Of a stretch of DNA of 64,000 nucleotides, positions 52,758 through 62,399 are shown piece by piece (positions within the stretch are counted from its first letter, which is position 1; the number at the start of each line of letters is the position of its first letter). Source of the stretch: Caballeronia novacaledonica (GTDB lineage: Bacteria > Pseudomonadota > Gammaproteobacteria > Burkholderiales > Burkholderiaceae); the NCBI RefSeq assembly GCF_900258035.1, contig NZ_OGTP01000007.1:216757-280756 (forward strand). The letters are read 5' to 3'. The notes under the pieces are model-generated. The model saw only the letters and a program-made list of their open reading frames with translations. It was not told the DNA's origin and searched no databases. Position numbers and translations under genes: made by a program.

Positions 52758-55430
52758 ATGCCCACCGATTCTCCCTCCACCGAACTCGTACTGAAGACGA
52801 TGGCCCCGCGCGCGCCGTCGGGCCTGCTCGCGCGCGCGCGTCTCAACGCGGAAAGCGCCCGCAGCCAGATCGTGCTCGTGCAGGCGGGCGCGGGATACGG
52901 CAAGACCTCGCTGCTCGCGCAATGGCGGCGCGAGTTTCTGGCGCGCGGCGCGGCCGTCGCGTGGCTGCTCGCCGACGATCGCGACGACGCCGAGCGCTTT
53001 CTGCGCGCGCTCGTCCACGCGATCCGCACGGGCTGCGCGCGTCCCGGCTTCGGGCGAACCATCACCGAAAGCGCGGGCGCGCCGGGCGCGTTCGAACTCG
53101 CCACCGCGTGGCTCGCGGAACTGGCGCAGTTGTCGCTCGATGTCGTGCTGATCGTCGATGAAGCGGATCGGCTGCCCGCATCGGGCGCGCACATGCTCGA
53201 TTACGTGATGCACAACGCGCCGCAGAATCTGCGCATCGTGACGGCGGGGCGGCAAGGCCTCGACAAGCCGGCGGCGGAATTGCTCGCGTACGGGCAGGCG
53301 GAACTCGTCGGTCCGGAGGCGCTGCGCTTTCGCGTCGACGACACCATCGCGCTCGTCACGCAGCGTTTCGGCACGCGCGTGGACGCCGATGCCTGCGCGC
53401 GCCTCTTCGAAATCACCGACGGCTGGCCGCTCGGCCTGCAACTCGCGCTCACCGCGATGGCGCGCGCACACGACCCGCGCGCGGCGCTCGACAACCTCGC
53501 GGCGGGGCCGCGCGGCTTGCGCGAGCCGCTCGTCGCGGCGCTGCTGAGCGAACTGTCGGCGGATGACGAACGCTTTCTCGTCGATATCAGCGTGGCGGAC
53601 GTGCTGCACCCCGAGTTGTGCGCCGCGCTGACCGCCGCCGACGACGCCCCGCAGCGCCTCGCGCGTCTCGTGCGCGAAACGCCCGTGTTCGTCGCGGCGG
53701 AAGAGAGCGACTGGTGCCGCCTGCATCCGCTCGCGCGCGACGTCCTCCAGACGCGCCTCACCGCGCTGTCGGACGATGAGCGCGCGGCGCTGCATCGGCG
53801 TGCGGCGCGCTGGCTCGGCGCGCGCGGCATGCTCGAACAGGCCGCGCGTCATGCGCATGCGGCGGGCGAACGCGAGCACGCCTACGAGCTCGCGGAGCAG
53901 TCGCTGCACGACGCCGTCAAGCAAGGCCAGCTCGGCACCGTGCTCGACTGGCTGGAGCGCCTGCCGGAAGCGGAATTGGAGAAGCGTCCGCGGCTGTGCC
54001 TTGCCGTCGCGTGGGCGCTCGCGCTGGGCGAACGTCATCGCGAGGCGGAGCGTCAGGTCGAGCGCGTGCTGGCGTCGCCCGGCGCCGACGACGCCCTGCG
54101 CTACGAATGCGCGCTGATCATGAGCGCGGCCGCGTGGTACGCCGACGACCCCGACCGCTTCCTCACGCTCTTCGAGCCGTGGGCCGACACGCCGCCCGCG
54201 AAGGATTCCTGGCTCGCGCAGGCCCACGCGAACCGCCTCGCCGCCCGCGCGATGCTGCTCGGCGAGCCCGCTCAGGCGCGCAGGCTCCAGCAAGCGGTGA
54301 CGCGCGCGCAGACCGGCAAGGGGCTCGGCTATGTCGTGCGCTGGGGCGATCACATGGTCGGCCTGACGTGGCTTCAGGAAGGGCAGGTGAAGCTCGCCGA
54401 AAGCGTGCTGCTGCCCGCGCTCGCGAGCGCCGAAGAGGATCTCGGCCGGCGTCATCCGCTGACGTGCATGTTCGCGGCGACGTGCGCATCGATCGCGTAT
54501 GAAGACGATCGCATCGACGAGGCCGGCGCGCTGCTCGCCAATCGTCTCGACGTGCTCGAACATGCGGCGATGCCCGAAACGGTCATGCTCGCGTATCGCA
54601 CGGCGGCGCGCATCGCGGCGTTGCGCGGCGACGAGCATCGCGCGCTCGATCTGCTCGAAATGCTTCACGCGATGGGCGTCGCGCGCAATCTGCCGCGTGT
54701 GTGCGCGACGAGTCTCGTCGAGCAGGTGCGGGCGCACGCGGGCCGTTACCGCGCGCAGACCTGCGACGCGCTCGTCGAGCGTATCGATGCGCTCGTCGAT
54801 GAACATGGCGCCGCACGCCGTCCGATCTGGCGCCGCTCGATGCAGATGCTTCAATCGATGGCGCACGGCGGCGCGGCGCTCGCGCGGCAGGACTGGCAGG
54901 CCGCGATCGACCGGCTCGCGCACGCGGAGCAGCTCGCCGCGACGATGAAGCTCGGCCGTCAGCGCATCGAACTGATGGCCTTGCGCGCGTTCGCGCAGGA
55001 ACATGCGACGGGCGACGGACACGCGTCGTTTCTCGAAGCCTTGAACCTCGCGCGGACCTATCACCTCGGGCGCGTGCTGATCGACGCGCATCCCGCGCTC
55101 GCGGACTGGGCGCGGCGTCTCAGCGAAACCGGCGGAACGGATCCGGGCGAGCGGCCCGCCGTGCCGCCGCATGTCGTGCGCGTGCCGCCGCGTTCCGGCG
55201 AAGGCGGCCCGCGCGCGCTGCCGAGCGTGATCCTCACGCCGAAGGAGCGCGAAATTCTCGAATTGCTCGCGCGCAATCTGAGCAACAAGGAAATCGCGCT
55301 CGCGGCGGCGGTCGGCGAAGGCACCGTCAAGTGGCATCTGAAGAATCTCTTCGGCAAGCTCGACGCCAGTTCGCGCAAGCACGCGGTGCGCCGCGCCATC
55401 GCCCTCGGTCTGCTCGAAGGCGTGCAATAG
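52758..55430 (+). CDS. MalT-type ATP-dependent LuxR regulator (LAL)
   Basis: The 890-residue STAND-type regulator has Walker A QAGAGYGKTS (about residues 42-51), Walker B VVLIVDEADRL (about 132-142), a winged-helix region with DGWPLGLQLALTAM, a long TPR-like superhelix (about 370-800) for ligand binding, and a C-terminal LuxR HTH (LTPKEREILELLARNLSNKEIALAAAVGEGTVKWHLKNLFGKL). The ATG at 52758 follows the divergent promoter shared with the Usp-like gene. It likely activates the minus-strand catabolic operon and/or the downstream porin and CoA ligase. The inducer is unknown. Confidence 0.9.
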   Translation: MPTDSPSTELVLKTMAPRAPSGLLARARLNAESARSQIVLVQAGAGYGKTSLLAQWRREFLARGAAVAWLLADDRDDAERFLRALVHAIRTGCARPGFGRTITESAGAPGAFELATAWLAELAQLSLDVVLIVDEADRLPASGAHMLDYVMHNAPQNLRIVTAGRQGLDKPAAELLAYGQAELVGPEALRFRVDDTIALVTQRFGTRVDADACARLFEITDGWPLGLQLALTAMARAHDPRAALDNLAAGPRGLREPLVAALLSELSADDERFLVDISVADVLHPELCAALTAADDAPQRLARLVRETPVFVAAEESDWCRLHPLARDVLQTRLTALSDDERAALHRRAARWLGARGMLEQAARHAHAAGEREHAYELAEQSLHDAVKQGQLGTVLDWLERLPEAELEKRPRLCLAVAWALALGERHREAERQVERVLASPGADDALRYECALIMSAAAWYADDPDRFLTLFEPWADTPPAKDSWLAQAHANRLAARAMLLGEPAQARRLQQAVTRAQTGKGLGYVVRWGDHMVGLTWLQEGQVKLAESVLLPALASAEEDLGRRHPLTCMFAATCASIAYEDDRIDEAGALLANRLDVLEHAAMPETVMLAYRTAARIAALRGDEHRALDLLEMLHAMGVARNLPRVCATSLVEQVRAHAGRYRAQTCDALVERIDALVDEHGAARRPIWRRSMQMLQSMAHGGAALARQDWQAAIDRLAHAEQLAATMKLGRQRIELMALRAFAQEHATGDGHASFLEALNLARTYHLGRVLIDAHPALADWARRLSETGGTDPGERPAVPPHVVRVPPRSGEGGPRALPSVILTPKEREILELLARNLSNKEIALAAAVGEGTVKWHLKNLFGKLDASSRKHAVRRAIALGLLEGVQ

Positions 55431-55482
55431 CGCTGCACGGCGCGCTTTTCGCAGGGTTTTCCCGCCTCTCTCGCAATCCCTA

Positions 55483-55503
55483 CCCCTCCCTCCGCGAGAG
55501 GGG
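55483..55503. repeat. 21-bp palindromic repeat, copy 2 (inverted)
   Basis: This is the inverted, 19-of-21 copy of the repeat at 52682-52702, and it ends with GAGGGG followed by TTT. It sits between the regulator and the porin genes. A longer stem pairs CTCTCGC (55468-55474) with GCGAGAG (55494-55500), so it may terminate the regulator transcript. Confidence 0.6.
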
Positions 55504-55591
55504 TTTCGCGCATTCCCGATGCGTATTCTTGCCTCCAGACGTCGCGGCCATATCGGCACGCGGTGCGCTCAAAACAAGATCGGGAGACTCG

Positions 55592-56716
55592 ATGAAGCTC
55601 AGATTCGCCACTGCCGCAGGGCTCGCGCTGGCCGCCGGCGGCGCGCATGCGCAATCCACCGTGACGCTCTATGGCGTGCTCGACGCGGGCCTGCTGTACC
55701 AGAGCACGTCGGCGGCGACGTTCGCGCACAATGCGCCCGACACGGGAAAGGTGTACCGCTTCAAGGACGGCGGCATCTATTCGAGCATCTGGGGCCTGAA
55801 GGCAAGCGAGGATCTCGGCGGCGGCTACTTCGTCAACGTGAAGCTGCAAGGCTCGTTCGATTCGGGCACCGGCAAGAGCGGCCTGAGCGATACCCCCGGC
55901 GTCCCCGCGAGCTTCAATCAATACGCGACGGTCGGCGTGTCGGGCCCGTTCGGCACCTTCAACGCGGGCCGCCAGATCGTGCCGATGATCTGGGCGATGT
56001 ACGACACCGACGTGCGCCGCGCGCAATACTTCGGCAGCGTGCTGACCGCATGGCTCGGGATGAACACTGCGGCGGGCTGGCCCGGCACGAGCACGAATGG
56101 CTCGATCGGCGCGCTCTATGACAGCAATGCGCTCGTTTATCAGTCGCCGGTGCTCGCGGGATTTTCGCTGTCGCTCGAATACGCGCCCGGCGGTACGGCG
56201 GGGCAGTTTCAGGGCGGCACGCGCGAATCGGCGGTGCTGAAGTACTCGAACTTCGGGCTCACGCTGTCCGCCGTCTACTACAACGGACACGACACGAACC
56301 CCGCGCCCGGCTCCGTGCCGACCGGGCTCAACAACAATCGCTTCATGTATTTCGGCGGCCTCTATACGACGCACGGCTTCTCGTTTTCGCTCTCGTATGC
56401 GAACGGCAAGAACCCGGCCGATTCGAGCCACGCGAACTTCGATCTGTACTCGGGCGGCATCGGCTACCGCTTTGCGCCCGATCTCAACGTGACGACCGGC
56501 GTCTACTACATCAAGGACAAGAACGAGTCGTCGAATCATTCGCTCGAATTCGCGATCGGCGCGGAATACAACCTGTCCAAGCGCACGCTCGCGTATGCGG
56601 AAGTCGGCCACGTGAACAATCGCGGCACGATGAACCAGATGATCGTGTACGGCCAGCCGACCGCGCCGGGCAAATCGACGACCGCGGCCATGCTCGGCCT
56701 GCGCCACAACTTCTGA
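55592..56716 (+). CDS. Gram-negative porin (Burkholderiales general porin)
   Basis: The 374-residue outer-membrane protein has a signal peptide ending AAGGAHAQS. The mature start TVTLYGVLDAGLLYQS, IWGLKASEDLGGGYFVNVKLQGSFD and NQYATVGVSGPFGTFNAGRQ (eyelet loop region) follow, and the C-terminal Phe (LGLRHNF) serves BAM recognition. CGGGAGACTCG precedes the ATG. It lies between the MalT-type regulator and an acyl-CoA ligase 14 bp downstream, so it likely admits the substrate of that pathway. Confidence 0.92.
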   Translation: MKLRFATAAGLALAAGGAHAQSTVTLYGVLDAGLLYQSTSAATFAHNAPDTGKVYRFKDGGIYSSIWGLKASEDLGGGYFVNVKLQGSFDSGTGKSGLSDTPGVPASFNQYATVGVSGPFGTFNAGRQIVPMIWAMYDTDVRRAQYFGSVLTAWLGMNTAAGWPGTSTNGSIGALYDSNALVYQSPVLAGFSLSLEYAPGGTAGQFQGGTRESAVLKYSNFGLTLSAVYYNGHDTNPAPGSVPTGLNNNRFMYFGGLYTTHGFSFSLSYANGKNPADSSHANFDLYSGGIGYRFAPDLNVTTGVYYIKDKNESSNHSLEFAIGAEYNLSKRTLAYAEVGHVNNRGTMNQMIVYGQPTAPGKSTTAAMLGLRHNF

Positions 56717-56729
56717 AACTGGAGACACG

Positions 56730-58406
56730 ATGCACGATCCGCAATTCGACCCGCATGCCGCGCCCGGCGCGTATGCGTACCCGCTGCTCATCAAGCAACT
56801 GCTGCACACGCCGCTCGCGCATGCGCCGGATCAGGAGATCGTGTATCGCGGCGAGATACGGCATTCGTATCGCACGTTCGCCGAGCGCGTCGCGCGCCTC
56901 GCGAATGCGCTCGACGCACTCGGCGCGAAGCACGGCAGCACGATCGCGATGATGGACTGGGATAGCCATCGCTATCTCGAATGCTATTTCGCCGTGCCGA
57001 TGATGGGCGCGGTGCTGCAATCGGTGAACGCGCGGCTTTCGCAGGACGAGATTCTTTACACGCTCAATCATGCGGGCGCGGAGATTCTGATCCTGCATAC
57101 GGACTTCGTGCCGCTGATCGATGCGATCAAGACGCGCCTCGAAACCGTGCGCGCGTTCGTCTGGATCGACGATCGAGGCGGCGCGATTGCCGAGCACGGC
57201 ATCGCGTTCGCATGCGAATACGAAGCGATGCTGGCGGCGGCGCAACCCGTGCGCGAGTTCGCCGATTTCGACGAGAACACGCGCGCCACGACGTTCTATA
57301 CGACCGGCACGACCGGCAAGCCGAAGGGCGTGTACTTCTCGCATCGCCAGCTCGTGCTGCATACGATTTCCGGCATGGCCGCGCTCGCGAGTCCGGCGAG
57401 CGGCCAGCGCCTTCATCGCGGCGATGTCTACATGCCGCTCACGCCGATGTTCCACGTCCACGCATGGGGCATGCCCTACATCGCGACGATGCTCGGCGTG
57501 AAGCAGGTCTATCCGGGCCGTTATGTGCCGCAGCGCATCGTGAGGCTGATCGAGGAAGAAGGCGTGACGTTCTCGCATTGCGTCGGCACGATCCTGCATA
57601 TGTTGCTGACGTGCCCGGACGCCGAAGCCGTCGATCTGCGTCGCTGGAAAGTCGTGATCGGCGGCGGCGCGCTGACCGAAGGATTGGCGCGCGCGGCGCT
57701 CGGACGCGGCATCGACGTGTTCTCGGGATACGGCATGTCGGAGAGCGGGCCGCTGCTGAGCCTCGCGCAACTGCCGCCGGACGCGGACACGCTCGATCTC
57801 GACGAACAGGTGCGCCTGCGTTGCGCGACCGGCCGCGCGATTCCGCTCGTCGATCTGCGCGTGGTCGATGGCGCGATGCGCGAAGCGCCGCGCGACGGCC
57901 GGACGTGCGGCGAGATCGTCGTGCGCGCGCCGTGGCTCACGCAGGGTTATCTGAGGAATCGCGAGGCGTCCGCGCAGTTGTGGGATGGCGGCGCGCTGCA
58001 CACGCAGGATATCGGTCATGTCGATGCGGCGGGGTATCTGCGCATCACCGACCGCGCGAAGGATGTGATCAAATCGGGCGGCGAATGGGTGTCGTCGCTG
58101 GAAGTCGAAAGCCTCATTTCGCAGTTGCCGGGCGTGGCGGAAGTCGCGGTGATCGGCGTGCCCGACGAGAAGTGGGGCGAACGTCCGCTCGCGCTCGTCG
58201 TGAAGAAGCCGGATTGCGCGACGCCGGTCACCGAAGAAGTGATCGCGCGCTATCTGCGCGGCATCGCGGAAACGGGGCGCATCTCGCGCTATGCGGTGCC
58301 GCGCGACGTATGTTTCGTCGATGAGATCAGCAAGACGAGCGTCGGCAAGATCGACAAGAAGACGCTCAGGACGCTTTTCGGCGTTCCGCGGACGGCGGGC
58401 GTCTGA
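56730..58406 (+). CDS. AMP-forming acyl-CoA ligase (AlkK/FadD-like)
   Basis: This 558-residue ANL-family enzyme activates a carboxylic acid with ATP and CoA. The P-loop TTGTTGKPKG covers residues 191-200. FSGYGMSESGPLL is the A5 motif, YLRITDRAKDVIKSGGEWVSS the hinge/A8 region, and KTSVGKIDKK near the end contains the catalytic Lys. Overall it resembles medium-chain fatty acid ligases such as AlkK. GGAGACACG precedes the start. Co-transcription with the porin is likely from the 14-bp gap. The chain type cannot be read. Confidence 0.9.
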   Translation: MHDPQFDPHAAPGAYAYPLLIKQLLHTPLAHAPDQEIVYRGEIRHSYRTFAERVARLANALDALGAKHGSTIAMMDWDSHRYLECYFAVPMMGAVLQSVNARLSQDEILYTLNHAGAEILILHTDFVPLIDAIKTRLETVRAFVWIDDRGGAIAEHGIAFACEYEAMLAAAQPVREFADFDENTRATTFYTTGTTGKPKGVYFSHRQLVLHTISGMAALASPASGQRLHRGDVYMPLTPMFHVHAWGMPYIATMLGVKQVYPGRYVPQRIVRLIEEEGVTFSHCVGTILHMLLTCPDAEAVDLRRWKVVIGGGALTEGLARAALGRGIDVFSGYGMSESGPLLSLAQLPPDADTLDLDEQVRLRCATGRAIPLVDLRVVDGAMREAPRDGRTCGEIVVRAPWLTQGYLRNREASAQLWDGGALHTQDIGHVDAAGYLRITDRAKDVIKSGGEWVSSLEVESLISQLPGVAEVAVIGVPDEKWGERPLALVVKKPDCATPVTEEVIARYLRGIAETGRISRYAVPRDVCFVDEISKTSVGKIDKKTLRTLFGVPRTAGV

Positions 58407-58532
58407 TTCGCAGGCGACGCGCCGGTTGCGCAATCGGAAACAATGGGAGCGATGCGCGTGCCGCTTGTAATCCGCGCCGTCTCACATATTCTTGCTCAGT
58501 GTGATGACCCGAAGAGGGGACGGCCGTGAGCG

Positions 58533-60677
58533 ATGTTTCCGCAGCGTACGCATCTGCAAGACGCATCTCCGTGGGGATCGATCGTGCCCGGCCCTGAAGC
58601 GAATGCCGAAGGACGTTACCGCACGCGGCCCGGCTCGCGCTTTCCGCTCGGCGCGACGGTGTCGCCGGGCGGCGTCAACTTCTGCGTGTTCTGCCGGCGC
58701 GCGACGCGCGTCGAACTGCTGCTGTACGCATCGGAAGAAAGCGCCGAGCCGTTTCAGATCGTCGGCCTGACGCGCGACGCGAACCGCACGTATCTTTTCT
58801 GGCATGTTTTCGTGGAGGAGCTTCCGTTGCGCTGCTGCTATACGTGGCGCGCATACGGTCCGCTCGGCGTGCCGCAGATGAGCGACGACGCCGCGAGCCG
58901 CAAGGAACTGCTCGATCCGCACGCGCGCGGCGTGAGCGACCGCTTCTATCATCGGCACCACGCCGCCGACGCGAACGCGGCCGGGCACGCGTCGCTCAGG
59001 GGCATCGTGACCGAGCCGCTCGACCGGCCCGACGAGGACATCGAAATCCGCACGCTCGACGATGCGATCATCTACGAGCTGCATGTCGGCGGTTTTACAC
59101 GGCATCCGTCGAGCGGCGTGCGTCATCCCGGCACGTTCGCGGGGCTCATCGAGAAAATCCCTTATTTGAAGGCGCTCGGCGTCACGCACGTCGAACTGTT
59201 GCCGGTCATGGCCTTCGACGAACAGGACATTCCCGCCTTCGCCGCCGACCTTGGCTTGCGCAATTACTGGGGCTACAGCACGCACAGCTTTTACAGCCCG
59301 CATCCGCGCTATTGCGTGGAGCGTTCGCGCGCGCCGCAGGAGTTCCGCGAATTCGTCGACGCCTTGCATGCGGCGGGCATTCGCGTGTTGCTCGATGTCG
59401 TGTTCAATCACACGTCGGAGGCGGGCAAGAACGGGCCGGTGATCCACTTCAAGGTCTTCGCCGACGAAGCCTTCTATCAGATCGATTCGAACGACGCGCG
59501 GCATTATCGCGACTACACCGGCTGCGGCAACACGCTCAACTGCAATCATCCGCTCGTGTCGGCGTTCATCATGCGCTGTCTCGAATACTGGGTTCGCGAA
59601 CTCGACGTCGACGGATTCCGCTTCGATCTCGCGAGTGTCTTCGCGCGCGGCGAGCACGGCGAGCTGTTGAGCACGCCGCCTTTGCCGTGGGCGATGGAAG
59701 CGTCGCCGGTACTCGCGTGCGTGCCGCTGATCGCCGAGGCATGGGATGCGGGCGGCCTCTATCACGTCGGCTCGTTTCCGGGCATGACGTGGTCCGAGTG
59801 GAACGGGCGTTACCGCGACGTGATCCGGCGTTTCGTGCGCGGCGATCCGGGAATCATCGGCGACGTGTGCACGTGCATCGCGGGCAGCGCGGACCTCTAT
59901 CAGGACGATGACAGGCTGCCCTCGAACAGCATCAATTTCGTGACTTGTCACGATGGCTTCACGTTGCGCGATCTCGTCAGCTACGAGGCGAAGCACAACG
60001 AGGCGAACGGCGAGCAGAATCGCGACGGCAACAACGACAATCTGTCGTGGAACTGCGGCGCGGAAGGCGAGACGGACGACCCTGCGATCATCGGCATGCG
60101 GCTTCGGCAGGCGCGCAACTTCCTGGCGATCCTGCTCCTGAGCCAGGGCGTGCCGATGCTGCTCGCCGGCGACGAAATCTTGCGCACGCAGCGCGGCAAC
60201 AACAACGCGTTCTGCCAGGACAACGCGCTGTCATGGATCGACTGGCAACTCTCCGACGACGCACGCGACATGCTGCGCTTCGTGCGCGAGATGATCGCGT
60301 TGCGCAAGCGTCACGCGAGCCTGCGCCGCCGGCGTTTTCTGACGGGACAGCCCGCGAGCGGACAGACGCATCCCGATGTCGCATGGCACGGCGAACGCCT
60401 CGACGCGCCCGCGTGGCACGACCAAAACGCGCGTTTCGTGGCGCTCACGCTCGCAGGCCACGCGGCGGACGAGCCGATGCTGCATATCGCCTTCAACATG
60501 AACGACGACGCGCGTGAAATCGCGCTGCCCGTCCTCGACAATCGAAGCTGGCGGCGCATCGTGAATACGGCCGCCGAATCGCCGCAGGATATTGTTCCGG
60601 ATGGCGAAACGGCATCGGCCGAACGCGGCGCATGCCGTGTCGAGGCGCGCAGCGTGGTCGTGTTCGAATCGCGCTGA
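58533..60677 (+). CDS. glgX: Glycogen debranching enzyme (isoamylase/GlgX type)
   Basis: The 714-residue cytoplasmic GH13 enzyme should hydrolyse alpha-1,6 branches of glycogen or maltodextrins. An N-terminal CBM48-like domain (GRYRTRPGSRFPLGATVSPGGVNFCVF) precedes the barrel. The barrel has LLDVVFNHT, nucleophile Asp365 in GFRFDLASV, acid/base Glu402 in IAEAWDAGG and transition-state Asp474 in FVTCHDGFTL. Length fits GlgX. ATG 58533 is the first start after an in-frame TGA. No other glycogen gene is in the window, unusual since glgX often sits with glgB or trehalose genes. Confidence 0.9.
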   Translation: MFPQRTHLQDASPWGSIVPGPEANAEGRYRTRPGSRFPLGATVSPGGVNFCVFCRRATRVELLLYASEESAEPFQIVGLTRDANRTYLFWHVFVEELPLRCCYTWRAYGPLGVPQMSDDAASRKELLDPHARGVSDRFYHRHHAADANAAGHASLRGIVTEPLDRPDEDIEIRTLDDAIIYELHVGGFTRHPSSGVRHPGTFAGLIEKIPYLKALGVTHVELLPVMAFDEQDIPAFAADLGLRNYWGYSTHSFYSPHPRYCVERSRAPQEFREFVDALHAAGIRVLLDVVFNHTSEAGKNGPVIHFKVFADEAFYQIDSNDARHYRDYTGCGNTLNCNHPLVSAFIMRCLEYWVRELDVDGFRFDLASVFARGEHGELLSTPPLPWAMEASPVLACVPLIAEAWDAGGLYHVGSFPGMTWSEWNGRYRDVIRRFVRGDPGIIGDVCTCIAGSADLYQDDDRLPSNSINFVTCHDGFTLRDLVSYEAKHNEANGEQNRDGNNDNLSWNCGAEGETDDPAIIGMRLRQARNFLAILLLSQGVPMLLAGDEILRTQRGNNNAFCQDNALSWIDWQLSDDARDMLRFVREMIALRKRHASLRRRRFLTGQPASGQTHPDVAWHGERLDAPAWHDQNARFVALTLAGHAADEPMLHIAFNMNDDAREIALPVLDNRSWRRIVNTAAESPQDIVPDGETASAERGACRVEARSVVVFESR

Positions 60678-60765
60678 AATGCGCGGCGGCGCTGGACTGC
60701 GCGCCGCAAAGCGCCTTTAATGTTCGTGTACTGCTGAGTTGCTTTGTCTACCCACAGGAGGCGGC

Positions 60766-62355
60766 ATGGATGCAGTCAGGACCTTCCTCGAAAATCAGTC
60801 GCTTTTCGCGCTCTTCCTGACGATTGCGCTGGGTTATCTGATCGGCGAGATCAATATCAAGGGCGTGGCGCTGGGTTCGGGCGCGGTGCTGTTCGTCGGG
60901 CTCGCGATCGGTGCATTCGCGCCCAAGTCCGCGCCGCCGCCGCTTCTCGGCACGCTGGGACTGCTGCTGTTTCTTTATGGCATCGGCATTCAGTACGGCG
61001 CGCAGTTTTTTCACGGACTCACGAGCCGCGAGGGCGTGAAGGCGAATCTGGCGGCGTGCATCGGCGTGATCGTCGCGGGCCTGGCTTCGTGCGGCTTCAT
61101 TCACTTCGGCATCAAGCTCGCCGATGCGCTCGGCATGTTCGCCGGCAGCGGCACCAGCACGGCGAGCCTGCAGGTCGCGATCGCATCGATGAAAAACAAC
61201 GATGCCGCCGTGGCCTACAGCATCACGTATCCGTTCGGCGTCGCCGGTCCGATCCTGTTCATCTACCTGCTCAACGTGACGCTGAAGGTGAAGATTCAGA
61301 AGCCGCCGGCGAAGCTGATCGAAGCCGCGGAAATCGCGGTGAGAAACGCGAATCTCTTCGGTCTGAAGCTGTCGGAACTGGCGAGCCGCCTGCCTTCGGG
61401 CGTGGTGATCGCCGCGGTGAGGCGCGCGCATCACAATCAATTGCCGACAGCCGATTTCACCCTGCGCGCCGACGACGTGCTCCTCGCCACCGCCACCGAC
61501 CGCCGTCTGCTCGAAGAAGCCACCGCGCTGTGCGGCGAGCTGCAGCCGGGACGTATGGCGAGTCATCGCGAAGACCTCGACTACATGCGCGTATTCGCAT
61601 CGAATCGGGCGGTCGTCGGCATGGCGCTCGGCGACATTCGCTTTCCCGATGGCGTCAACTGCGCGATCGCGCACGTGCGCCGCGGCGACGCCGACATGCT
61701 TTCGACGCCCGATCTGATCCTCGAAGCGGGCGACCGCGTCGGACTGCTCGTCAATCGCGCGCATCAGGCGACCATGCGCACGTTCTTCGGCGATTCGATC
61801 AAGGGCACGGCCGATCTGAGCTTCATCTGCCTCGGCATCGGCGCGGCATTGGGCTTGCTCGTCGGCGCGATTCCGTTGCCGATTCCCGGCCTCGGCGCGT
61901 TCAGCCTCGGGCTCGCCGCGTTGCTGCTGGTCGCGCTGTGTCTCGGCAAGGCGCGGCGCAACGGGCCCTTCGTGTGGGTGATGCCGCTGTCCGCGAATCT
62001 CGTCGTGCGCAACCTCGGCCTCACGCTCTTTCTCGCGCAAGTGGGCATTTCCTGCGGGCCGAAGTTCGTCGCGACCGTGGCCACGGCCGGGCCGATACTG
62101 CTGATCTACGGCGCGGTCACGCTGCTGATTCTCGTGAGCGTCACGGCTATCTGTTGCCTGTGGATTTTCAGGCTGCCCTTCGATACGTCGATCGGCGTGA
62201 TCTGCGGCGCAACCGGCAATCCGGCGATCCTCGCGTTCGCGAATCGCATCGCGCCGACGGATCAGCCCGACATCATGTACGCGATGATTTTCCCGTCGAT
62301 GACCATCGTCAAAGTGCTTTTCGTGCAGATCGCCATATCGCTTGCCGCGGGTTAG
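60766..62355 (+). CDS. AspT/YidE-type transporter with TrkA-C domains
   Basis: The 529-residue inner-membrane protein has five or six N-terminal helices (LFALFLTIALGYLIGEI, GLLLFLYGIGIQYGAQFF), then GSGTSTASLQVAIASMKN, typical of the AspT duplicated domain. Two cytoplasmic TrkA-C/RCK-C regions (about 200-270 and 280-360: VNCAIAHVRRGDADM, LEAGDRVGLLV) precede a second helix set with GVICGATGNPAILAFA. AspT exchanges aspartate and alanine; other members' substrates are unknown. AGGAGGCGG sets the ATG. It lies 44 bp before a D-2-hydroxyacid dehydrogenase, which suggests transport of a 2-oxo/2-hydroxy acid. Confidence 0.85.
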   Translation: MDAVRTFLENQSLFALFLTIALGYLIGEINIKGVALGSGAVLFVGLAIGAFAPKSAPPPLLGTLGLLLFLYGIGIQYGAQFFHGLTSREGVKANLAACIGVIVAGLASCGFIHFGIKLADALGMFAGSGTSTASLQVAIASMKNNDAAVAYSITYPFGVAGPILFIYLLNVTLKVKIQKPPAKLIEAAEIAVRNANLFGLKLSELASRLPSGVVIAAVRRAHHNQLPTADFTLRADDVLLATATDRRLLEEATALCGELQPGRMASHREDLDYMRVFASNRAVVGMALGDIRFPDGVNCAIAHVRRGDADMLSTPDLILEAGDRVGLLVNRAHQATMRTFFGDSIKGTADLSFICLGIGAALGLLVGAIPLPIPGLGAFSLGLAALLLVALCLGKARRNGPFVWVMPLSANLVVRNLGLTLFLAQVGISCGPKFVATVATAGPILLIYGAVTLLILVSVTAICCLWIFRLPFDTSIGVICGATGNPAILAFANRIAPTDQPDIMYAMIFPSMTIVKVLFVQIAISLAAG

Positions 62356-62399
62356 GCGTTGCATCACCATGCCATCGAAATTTCGAAGAGGAGGCCATC

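Noticed and set aside
60744..62399. Upstream extension of the dehydrogenase frame, giving an 883-residue protein
   Set aside because: The first 550 residues are an out-of-frame reading of the transporter gene. The true start at 62400 has a strong ribosome site and the enzyme begins there.
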